From the NCBI GenBank assembly GCA_024697595.1, contig JAILFK010000057.1, positions 1 through 37,296 on the forward strand: a stretch of DNA of 37,296 bases. Direction: 5' to 3'. Within the stretch, counting starts at the first letter, position 1, and every line of letters starts with the position of its first letter. Made by a program: the position numbers and the translations under genes. The notes below the pieces were generated by a model that was given only the letters and a program-made list of their open reading frames with translations, searched no databases and was not told the origin of the DNA. Source of the stretch: Lachnospiraceae bacterium (GTDB lineage: Bacteria > Bacillota > Clostridia > Lachnospirales > Lachnospiraceae). Positions 23,503 through 31,158 of the stretch are shown here, piece after piece.

Positions 23503-24924
23503 ATGGGCGGATTTTTTGGTGTAGCCTCACATGAGGATGTAGTGTTTGATTTGTTTTATGGAACTGATTATCATTCGCATCTAGGAACCAGACGAGCTGG
23601 TTTGGCAGTATATGATGAGGAAAAAGGTTTTGATCGAGCTATTCATAATATCGAGAGCACAAACTTTAGACCAAAGTTTGATAAGGATATATTGAAAATG
23701 TCGGGAACTCTTGGAATTGGATGTATATCTGATTTCGAGCCACAGCCGCTTATTGTCAGATCTCATCATGGTAATTATGCCATCACTTCTGTTGGCAAGA
23801 TTAACAACATGAAAGAGATTGTGGATGATTTATTTAAAAAAGGACATTCACATTTCTTGGAGATGAGCGGTGGAGAGATAAATCCAACTGAGCTTGTTGC
23901 CACTTTGATAAATCAACAGGGTAGCATAGTAGATGGAATTAAGTATGTGCAAGATGTGGTGGAGGGTTCCATAACATTTCTTGTGATGACCAACAAGGGA
24001 ATCTATGCTGCTAGAGATAAAATGGGTAGAACACCTATCGTTATAGGGAAAAAAGATAATGGACATTGCGTCGCATTTGAGAGTTTTTCCTTCTTAAATT
24101 TAGGATATCAATATGAGAGAGAATTGGGACCTGCAGAGGTGGCATTTATCGATGCTGACTCTGTAAAGACTTTGGTTGAGCCGGGAAGTGAGATGAAGAT
24201 TTGTTCTTTCCTATGGATATACTACGGATTTCCTGCTTCAAGCTATGAAGGGTTAAATGTGGAGGACGTAAGATATAAATGCGGTAAGAAGCTTGCAGAG
24301 AGAGATATGCAAAGAGGTATCAAGCCAGATGCTGTAGCTGGAGTTCCTGATTCAGGCGTGGCACATGCAGTTGGATATGCCAATGCATCTGGAGTGCCTT
24401 ATTCACGACCATTTGTAAAGTATACACCAACTTGGCCTAGATCATTTATGCCTACAATTCAAAGCCGTAGAAATTTGATTGCCAAGATGAAGTTGGTTCC
24501 AATTAAGGAACTTCTAAGCAATAAGAAGTTATTGCTTATAGATGATTCTATTGTAAGAGGTACTCAGCTTGGTGAAACCACACAGTATTTATATGAAAAT
24601 GGTGTAGATGAGGTACATATCAGACCTGCTTGTCCACCACTTGTATATGGATGTAAATATTTGAATTTCTCAAGATCAAATTCTGAGGCTGAACTTATCA
24701 CTCGTAGAATGATTGAAAAATTGGAAGGAACCATGTATCCTTCACAAGATATTTTAGATAAGTATACGGATCCTGATTCAGAAGAGTACGCTAATATGTT
24801 GGAGGAAATTCGCAAAGAATTAGGGTTTACATCCTTGCACTATCATCGATTAGACGATATGATAGAAGCTATAGGAATAGAGAAATGTAAACTTTGTACT
24901 TACTGCTGGGATGGTAAGGAATAA
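23503..24924 (+). CDS. PurF-like amidophosphoribosyltransferase lacking the nucleophile Cys
   Basis: A 473-residue homologue of PurF, which makes phosphoribosylamine from PRPP and glutamine. The C-terminal phosphoribosyl half looks intact: PRPP loop LLLIDDSIVRGTQ (343-355), VAGVPDSGVAHAVGYA (278-293) and FVKY. In the N-terminal glutaminase half the residue after Met, the catalytic Cys in all active PurF, is Gly (MGGFFGVAS); the RYST loop and the NG of the oxyanion hole (usually HNGN) are replaced by GCISD and SVGKIN. So glutamine cleavage should be lost. A short Cys cluster, C462/C465/C468, ends the protein. It may use free ammonia, or regulate; many Lachnospiraceae carry this form beside a normal PurF. 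The start follows AAGGAG. It ends 78 bases before thrS. Confidence 0.82.
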   Translation: MGGFFGVASHEDVVFDLFYGTDYHSHLGTRRAGLAVYDEEKGFDRAIHNIESTNFRPKFDKDILKMSGTLGIGCISDFEPQPLIVRSHHGNYAITSVGKINNMKEIVDDLFKKGHSHFLEMSGGEINPTELVATLINQQGSIVDGIKYVQDVVEGSITFLVMTNKGIYAARDKMGRTPIVIGKKDNGHCVAFESFSFLNLGYQYERELGPAEVAFIDADSVKTLVEPGSEMKICSFLWIYYGFPASSYEGLNVEDVRYKCGKKLAERDMQRGIKPDAVAGVPDSGVAHAVGYANASGVPYSRPFVKYTPTWPRSFMPTIQSRRNLIAKMKLVPIKELLSNKKLLLIDDSIVRGTQLGETTQYLYENGVDEVHIRPACPPLVYGCKYLNFSRSNSEAELITRRMIEKLEGTMYPSQDILDKYTDPDSEEYANMLEEIRKELGFTSLHYHRLDDMIEAIGIEKCKLCTYCWDGKE

Positions 24925-25002
24925 AAACATTTCACACAAAAATATTGGCCAATTGGTAGCCTACCCAGTGGAGGAGCCTTGAGGTTAGATAAGGAGTAAA
25001 AA

Positions 25003-26883
25003 ATGGAAAGAGAAGAATTTTTGGGTTTGTATAGGCATTCCCTAGCACACGTTATGGCCAAGGCTGTAATTGAACTTTACGGAGAGGATACACTTTATGG
25101 TATTGGACCACAGATTGATGATGGTGCTTATTATGATTTTGTATTGCCAGAGGGTAAATCAATAACCGAGGCAGACTACAAGACCATCGAGGATAAGATG
25201 CGCGAGATTATTAAGCGTCGTGAAGATTGGACTAGAAAGGTTGTCACCAAAGAGGAAGCTCTTGAGATTTTTAAGGACAATAGATTCAAGGTAGAACTTA
25301 TCAACGAATTACCTGATGATGAGACAATTACACTTTATTATACAGGTGATGATTATGTGGATTTGTGTCGTGGACCACATGTGTCAAATTCACAGGAACT
25401 TATGAATGTATCTTATAAGGTTCATTCTTGTTCTATGGCTTACTGGAAGGGTGATGCGAAGAGAGATCATATGCAAAGAGTATATTTCTATGCATTCCCA
25501 GATAAGCAGCAGTTAAAAGAACACATCAAGATGATAGAGGAAGCAAAAGAGAGAGATCACAAGAAGATCGGTGCTCAGCTTGAATTGTTTATGTTCAATG
25601 AGTCAGCTCCAGGTATGCCTTATTGGGAGCCTAGAGGATGGCAGATGTATCAGACTCTTTTGGCATACTCTAGAAAAATTCAAAAGGATCATGGATACAC
25701 AGAGATTTCAGCGCCACTTATTAACAATAAGAAGTTATGGCTTGTAAGTGGTCATTGGGCTCACTATCTAAATAATATGTTTATCGTGCCAGGAATCGAT
25801 GGATTCACTCAGGCAGAGACCAATATTGACAATCTTCAGGCAGCTTTGGATGAGGGGGACGAGACAGTTACAGCAACTCTTGAGGCCAACACACCAGTGT
25901 ATGACAGAGAGAGCATTGATACTATGGCAGCAAAGCCAATGAACTGTCCAAATGCTATGCTTATGTTCAAGCGTAAGCTCCATTCATACAAGGATTTGCC
26001 AATTAGATATAGCGAGTATGATGTTCTTCACCGTAAGGAGAAGTCAGGTCAGATGAATGGACTTTTCAGAGTTCAGGAGTTTAGACAGGATGATGATCAT
26101 ACTTTCGTAATGGAATCACAGATTAAAGATGAGATTGCAGATATTATTGCAATTGCAGATGAGATTTATAGCACATTTGGTGTTACTTATAGAGCTGAGC
26201 TCTCTACACGTCCAGACGACTTCATGGGTGACATTGAAGTCTGGGATAGAGCAGAGGCTGGTCTCAAGGAAATTCTCGACGAGAAGTATGGCGAGGGTGG
26301 ATATGAGATAAATGAAGGTGATGGTGCTTTCTACGGACCAAAGATTGATTTGCAGATCAAGGATGCCCTTGGAAGAGAATGGCAGTGTGGAACAATCCAG
26401 CTTGACTTCCAGCTTCCTCACAACTTTGGACTTACTTATACCAATGCAGAAGGAAATCTTGAGATGCCAGTTGTTATTCATAGAGCAATCTATGGTTCCC
26501 TTGAGAGATTTATTGGAATTATCATTGAGAACTTCAAGGGTAGATTCCCATTCTGGCTAAGCCCATATCAGGTGGCAGTTGTTCCAATTACAACTGATCA
26601 CAATGCTTACGCTCAGGAAGTAATCGAGGCACTTGAGTCAAATCACATCAGAGTTGAAGCTGATTTGAGCGATAAGAATATGAGAAGCAAGATTAAGAGA
26701 TTTAAGCCTTATCAGGATCCATACATTCTAGTATTAGGTGATAATGAGGCAAAGGAGCGCACAGTATCAATCAATGTGCGTGGCTCTAATAAGCAGATTC
26801 AGAACGTACCACTAGATAAGTTCATAGAGGTATGTAAGAAGATGAACAAGGAGCATTCTCTTGAATTAGTTCAGGAAATGTAA
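25003..26883 (+). CDS. thrS: Threonyl-tRNA synthetase without TGS domain
   Basis: A 626-residue ThrS that charges tRNA-Thr. The usual N-terminal TGS domain of about 60 residues is missing: the protein begins directly at the editing domain, whose ligands are visible (H12/H16 in RHSLAHVMAK; C122 and H126 in DLCRGPH). The class II core has its zinc ligands C315 (MNCPN), H366 (DDDHTF) and H493 (VIHRAIYG). A roughly 45-residue insertion (261-307, Thr/Asp-rich) separates HWAHYLNNMF from KPMNCPN. The anticodon-binding domain is at about 515-620. No T-box leader is visible; the gap from the PurF-like gene is only 78 bases. Codon choice suggests strong expression. Confidence 0.95.
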   Translation: MEREEFLGLYRHSLAHVMAKAVIELYGEDTLYGIGPQIDDGAYYDFVLPEGKSITEADYKTIEDKMREIIKRREDWTRKVVTKEEALEIFKDNRFKVELINELPDDETITLYYTGDDYVDLCRGPHVSNSQELMNVSYKVHSCSMAYWKGDAKRDHMQRVYFYAFPDKQQLKEHIKMIEEAKERDHKKIGAQLELFMFNESAPGMPYWEPRGWQMYQTLLAYSRKIQKDHGYTEISAPLINNKKLWLVSGHWAHYLNNMFIVPGIDGFTQAETNIDNLQAALDEGDETVTATLEANTPVYDRESIDTMAAKPMNCPNAMLMFKRKLHSYKDLPIRYSEYDVLHRKEKSGQMNGLFRVQEFRQDDDHTFVMESQIKDEIADIIAIADEIYSTFGVTYRAELSTRPDDFMGDIEVWDRAEAGLKEILDEKYGEGGYEINEGDGAFYGPKIDLQIKDALGREWQCGTIQLDFQLPHNFGLTYTNAEGNLEMPVVIHRAIYGSLERFIGIIIENFKGRFPFWLSPYQVAVVPITTDHNAYAQEVIEALESNHIRVEADLSDKNMRSKIKRFKPYQDPYILVLGDNEAKERTVSINVRGSNKQIQNVPLDKFIEVCKKMNKEHSLELVQEM

Positions 26884-26889
26884 TTATGG

Positions 26890-26926
26890 GCAGCCTTTGA
26901 TAAATAAGTCAAAGGCTGCATTTTTT
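26890..26926 (+). terminator. Terminator between thrS and pyrC
   Basis: GCAGCCTTTGA (26890-26900) and TCAAAGGCTGC (26909-26919) form a perfect 11-bp stem with an 8-base loop, followed by A and TTTTTT. It ends just before the pyrC ribosome site, so pyrC needs its own promoter or read-through. Confidence 0.93.
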
Positions 26927-26943
26927 ATAAGAGGAGATTGATT

Positions 26944-28278
26944 ATGATACTGATAAAAGGTGGAAGGGTTATAGACCCAGCCAGCGGTCTTGATGATATA
27001 AGAGATGTGGTCATTGGAGATGAAGGAAAGATAGTTGCCATCTGTGAAAATGGAGAGTCAAAAATATCTTGCGGCGGAGCAAATGATGACACAAATGAAT
27101 CTGGCGTTTGCGGAGATAAAAATGAGTTATACGACCAGATAATTGACGCCACAGGTTGCGTGGTGGCACCAGGTTTTGTTGATGTACATGTACATTTTAG
27201 AGATCCGGGTCTTACCTACAAGGAAGACATAGTAACAGGAGCTAACGCAGCGGCAGCAGGTGGATATACTACAGTTATATGTATGGCAAATACTAAGCCA
27301 GCCATTGATTCAGTGGAAACATTTTCAGAGGTTTATGAAAGAGAACAAAAACTTCCAATTCATGTACTTCAGACAGCCAATGTCACAAAGTCAATGCAGG
27401 GTAATGTGCTCACAGATATGGATGCCTTAAAGGCAGCAGGAGCTGTGGGATTTACAGATGATGGAGTGCCTATTCCAAATGAGAAAATATTGTTAAATGC
27501 TTTGCAAAAGTGTAAGGAATTGGATGTGCCTATTTCTCTTCATGAGGAGGATCCAGCCTTGATGTATAGCCCTGGTGTAAACTATGGAAAGGTATCTAAA
27601 GAACTGGGCTTAGGTGGCGCCACGGAAGAGGCGGAATATGTGCTTGTGGCAAGAGATGTGATGCTCAATCGAAACGTGGGAGCAAAACTTGATATTCAAC
27701 ATATTTCTAGCAAGGTCACAGTGGATATTTTGCGCAGTGCTAAAAAGATGGGAATCAAAGTTTATGGAGAGGTGACTCCACAGCATCTTGTGGCGACAGA
27801 GGATTTGGTTTTAGAGAGAGGAAGTTTGGCGAGAGTCAATCCTCCACTTAGAACAGAGTCAGATAGACAGGCTTTGATTGCAGGTTTAGCAGATGGTACC
27901 ATCGATATGATTGCCACTGATCATGCACCTCACAGCACTGAGGAAAAGGCTAGAGAAATCAAGGCAGCACCAAGCGGTATGATTGGACTTGAGACAGCCT
28001 TTGCCTTGATTATGAAAAATGTTATTGCTACAGGACAGGTTTCTATCAATAAGGTGATTGAAGCTCTTACAGTAAATCCTGCTAAATTATATAATTTAGA
28101 TGCAGGTTATTTATCCGTAGGTGGTCCTGCAGATATTGTGATTATAGATCCGGATAAGGAGTGGATTGTACCAGATACATTTGCCTCAAAAGCCAGCAAT
28201 TCGCCATTTATAGGTGATGAGGTACAAGGAGAAATCAAGTATACAATTTGCGGTGGAAATATCGTTTATAAAAAATAA
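26944..28278 (+). CDS. pyrC: Dihydroorotase (type I)
   Basis: A 444-residue dihydroorotase, third step of pyrimidine synthesis. The metal-site motif VDVHVHFRDPG (H82, H84) and the TDHAPHS motif near residue 325 are intact, as are RVNPPLR and the end motif GGNIVY. Residues 38-65 (EISCGGANDDTNESGVCGDK region) form a polar insertion between two early strands, longer than usual. I place the start at ATG 26944, seven bases after GAGGAG, instead of the TTG at 26938 which touches that site. It stands after the thrS terminator and has an AEC transporter downstream; the rest of the pyr pathway is not in the window. Confidence 0.93.
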   Translation: MILIKGGRVIDPASGLDDIRDVVIGDEGKIVAICENGESKISCGGANDDTNESGVCGDKNELYDQIIDATGCVVAPGFVDVHVHFRDPGLTYKEDIVTGANAAAAGGYTTVICMANTKPAIDSVETFSEVYEREQKLPIHVLQTANVTKSMQGNVLTDMDALKAAGAVGFTDDGVPIPNEKILLNALQKCKELDVPISLHEEDPALMYSPGVNYGKVSKELGLGGATEEAEYVLVARDVMLNRNVGAKLDIQHISSKVTVDILRSAKKMGIKVYGEVTPQHLVATEDLVLERGSLARVNPPLRTESDRQALIAGLADGTIDMIATDHAPHSTEEKAREIKAAPSGMIGLETAFALIMKNVIATGQVSINKVIEALTVNPAKLYNLDAGYLSVGGPADIVIIDPDKEWIVPDTFASKASNSPFIGDEVQGEIKYTICGGNIVYKK

Positions 28279-28330
28279 TATGGAAAATATTAGATGTATT
28301 AATATATTGCGGGGTAAAATATTAATATAC

Positions 28331-28356
28331 TAAAGTATAGTAGTGTTTATACTTTA
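28331..28356 (+). promoter_or_regulatory. 9-bp inverted repeat before the AEC transporter
   Basis: TAAAGTATA (28331-28339) and TATACTTTA (28348-28356) are perfect inverted arms around GTAGTGTT, ending four bases before TTGGAGAG, the ribosome site of the gene at 28372. A second, imperfect TATTAATAT inverted pair lies at 28297-28329. This may be an operator or a leader hairpin. Confidence 0.5.
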
Positions 28357-28371
28357 TAGATTGGAGAGATT

Positions 28372-29334
28372 ATGGATTTTGTCTCAGTTCTAGTGAAAAT
28401 GATAGAACTATTTTTAATAATTATAGTAGGATACGGTGCTTATAAGGGTAAACTTATAGATGTAAATGTGAAGACTTCACTTACAAAGTTGATATTAAAT
28501 ATTACCATGCCTTGCACAATTTTATCTTCAGTTATGACTGCAGATGAGTTGCCGGGACCTGCTATGATTTTAAAACTTTTAATAATTTCATCTTTGGAAT
28601 ATGTGATATTGATTATCTTATCTAAAATCACATCTAAAGTGTTGAGATTGGAAGGCAAAAAGAAGGCGGCAGCAGAGTTTGCCATAATATTTGCCAACGT
28701 AGGTTTTGTAGGCTTTCCAGTTACCTATGCAATCTTTGGAAGCCAGAGTACATTTTACACAATGATATTTAACTTGCCATTCAATGTACTTTGTTATTCG
28801 TTGGGAGTATACATTTTACAAAAGGGAAGTGCTACAGAAGAGCAACAGGAATTTGTGAAGGAGTTGCCAAAGCAATCTAGACTTCAAAAGGTTTTTAAGC
28901 TTTGTCTGACCCCGGCTATGCTTGCTTCAATTACAGCTCTTGTTATGGCATTTACTAGATATCAGGGACCAGTTATTATTGCTGAGACCTGTGATATTGT
29001 GGGTAAAATCACCACACCTGGAGCACTTATTGTTATAGGTTGCGCTTTGGCTCAAATGCCAATAAAAGACATGTTTAGTGATATTAAGGCATATATCTTT
29101 AGTTTTATCTGTGTTATTGTCACACCGCTTATTGTCTATCTGTGCTATTTTAAGTTTGTCACAGAACCTCTTGCGCTAGGAGAAGCGGTTATTATGGGTG
29201 GTCTTCCAGTGGCCACTGCGGGAACTATGCTCTGCGTGGAGTATGGTGGTGATGAGAAATTTATGGCCCAGATTACATTTTTGACAACACTATTTTCAGT
29301 GATAACCATACCGGTGATTGCAGTTTTGCTGTAA
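28372..29334 (+). CDS. AEC (auxin efflux carrier) family transporter
   Basis: A 320-residue protein with about ten membrane spans in two inverted halves, matching the AEC family. The N-terminal LTKLILNITMPCTILSSVM has the conserved Pro-Cys turn, and FANVGFVGFPVTYAIFG and AGTMLCVEYGGDEKFMAQIT are typical AEC stretches. Family members move malate, malonate, or other organic anions, so the substrate is undefined. The start follows TTGGAGAG. It lies 93 bases after pyrC, separated by palindromic AT-rich DNA, so it may be part of a loose pyrimidine cluster or independent. Confidence 0.87.
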   Translation: MDFVSVLVKMIELFLIIIVGYGAYKGKLIDVNVKTSLTKLILNITMPCTILSSVMTADELPGPAMILKLLIISSLEYVILIILSKITSKVLRLEGKKKAAAEFAIIFANVGFVGFPVTYAIFGSQSTFYTMIFNLPFNVLCYSLGVYILQKGSATEEQQEFVKELPKQSRLQKVFKLCLTPAMLASITALVMAFTRYQGPVIIAETCDIVGKITTPGALIVIGCALAQMPIKDMFSDIKAYIFSFICVIVTPLIVYLCYFKFVTEPLALGEAVIMGGLPVATAGTMLCVEYGGDEKFMAQITFLTTLFSVITIPVIAVLL

Positions 29335-29451
29335 GGTATAATATTATGAATGTGACCTGTTCAGACTGTATTTAGATCATATAAGCCTATTGAGGTTTTA
29401 ACTTTTGAGATAATTGAAACATAATAGAGGCTTTATATAGAGAGGAAAAAA

Positions 29452-31158
29452 ATGGAAGATTTTCAAGTTACGCAAATATTTATAGAGTCATGGAGTGCTG
29501 TTCTATGCATTGTCTTTGCCACATCCTTGATTATGATTAGAAAAAGTGAGCCTAAAAGCTCAAGGGTATTGACTAGTCTATTATTGAATGTGTTTTTGTT
29601 ATTGGGCGCTGATTGTTTTGCGATTCAATTTAGAGGAATGGTGAATGAGGTGTCTTTTTACATTACAAAGATATCTAATTTTATTGTGTATTTTACTTGG
29701 CTTTTAATGCCTGTTATTGCAATACATTTTGCCGTGTGCACTATTAGAGAAAATCGGAAAAAGGTTTCTAAAGCTTGGTTGTGGACGGCTGTAGCAATTG
29801 AGATGGCGGGATTTATTGCCGTGGTCATTTCTCAGTTTAATGGTATGTTTTACACTATCAGTGAGGAAAATATTTATTCGCGAGGAGAGTATTATCTTCT
29901 TTCATTTTTTGCACCGACAGTGTCTATGATTTTATATGTTGTGTGCATTATTTATCATAGAAAATCTCTGACAGTGGGACAGAGAATAGCCCTTAGTATG
30001 TATGCAATGTTGCCTACAATTGGAGTGTTTTTTCAACTAAAATATTATGGATTGAGTATTATGAATATAAGCATGACAGCTTCTGTGTTTGTGATGTATG
30101 CCCATAGATTGACATCTAGGTCTCAGGTTTTAAAATCAGCTCGTGATCAAGTTGAATTAAATAGAAGAAGAGAAGAATATGAAATAGAAAAATCTGTTGA
30201 TGAAAAAAATCAACTGGAAGATATTGTAAGAAATAATGTAAAACATATTTTTATTGTAAATCCGTATGCAAGTGACGTTGATATGGTTCGAAAATTAAGA
30301 AAGGTTGTAGAAAAGCTTCCTGAGCAAGATTATTTTATCTTCACTACTAGAGGACCAAAGTCAGAGGGAGATATGGTAAGACGAATTCAGCATTATTTTT
30401 TGGGATATAAACTGAGAATATATTGCTGTGGTGGATCTGGAACATTGCGAAATATCATAAATGGAATAGAGGACCTTTCCAAGGTTGAAATAGCTTTTTA
30501 TCCATGTGGATTAACCAATGACTTTTTGAAATGTTTTGGCGAGGACAGCGTAAAATTTAACAAAATAGAAAATCTTATTTATGGCGATGCGAAACAGATT
30601 GATTATATCAAGACGGATTTTGGTGTGGCTTTAAATTCTATTTCAGTTGGAGCAGATGCGAAAGTTATAAAGAATATGGAGAGATATAGAAATCTAACTA
30701 TATTTGGAAAAAGATTTCCTTATATTTGGGCTTCAGCAATATCGATATTTAAATTCAAGCCGGATGAGTATGAGATAAAAACAGATCATAATACCTATGT
30801 TGGCAAGATAAATCAGATATTTTATGGTAATGGAAATGTGTTGGGAGGTCTGATGCATTTTTCAGATGACAAGAATGGGTTTGTAGATGGAAAAGGTCGT
30901 TATGTTCTTGGAAATGCCACCTGGGGATTTGGAATTTTGCCTAGTGTTATGGCCCTTGTAAATTCAAATCAAAAGAAGATAGACGCTTTGTCCCAAAATG
31001 GTTACACAGAGAAAATGAGTATTAGGAGAACTGATGGGAAGGATTTAGAAGTGGATTTTGACGGCGAATTGCAATTTGGTCGCAATGAGATAAATATTGA
31101 GATGATACATAAGGGATTGAATTTTGTTGTGCCAAAGGGGGTGAGCATTGATGAATGA
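29452..31158 (+). CDS. Multi-TM domain fused to a diacylglycerol-kinase-like domain
   Basis: A 568-residue two-part protein. Residues 1-220 have seven hydrophobic helices of the kind found at the N-terminus of Lachnospiraceae histidine kinases and GGDEF proteins. A coiled-coil-like charged segment (221-262) leads to a DAGK/YegS-like catalytic region (264-568): IFIVNPYAS (267-273), CCGGSGTLRNIINGIE (325-340) and FYPCGLTNDFLK (349-360). The usual GGDGT is GGSGT (S329 for Asp), and PLGTGND is PCGLTND, so activity is not assured. Later motifs (VGADAKV, NQIFYGNGN.LGGLMHFSDD, VDFDGE) are the family pattern. It overlaps the hybrid histidine kinase by 8 bases, so they act together. Confidence 0.8.
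   Translation: MEDFQVTQIFIESWSAVLCIVFATSLIMIRKSEPKSSRVLTSLLLNVFLLLGADCFAIQFRGMVNEVSFYITKISNFIVYFTWLLMPVIAIHFAVCTIRENRKKVSKAWLWTAVAIEMAGFIAVVISQFNGMFYTISEENIYSRGEYYLLSFFAPTVSMILYVVCIIYHRKSLTVGQRIALSMYAMLPTIGVFFQLKYYGLSIMNISMTASVFVMYAHRLTSRSQVLKSARDQVELNRRREEYEIEKSVDEKNQLEDIVRNNVKHIFIVNPYASDVDMVRKLRKVVEKLPEQDYFIFTTRGPKSEGDMVRRIQHYFLGYKLRIYCCGGSGTLRNIINGIEDLSKVEIAFYPCGLTNDFLKCFGEDSVKFNKIENLIYGDAKQIDYIKTDFGVALNSISVGADAKVIKNMERYRNLTIFGKRFPYIWASAISIFKFKPDEYEIKTDHNTYVGKINQIFYGNGNVLGGLMHFSDDKNGFVDGKGRYVLGNATWGFGILPSVMALVNSNQKKIDALSQNGYTEKMSIRRTDGKDLEVDFDGELQFGRNEINIEMIHKGLNFVVPKGVSIDE

Noticed and set aside
24925-25002. T-box leader for thrS
   Set aside because: The gap is only 78 bases and lacks the conserved T-box sequence and a terminator/antiterminator pair.
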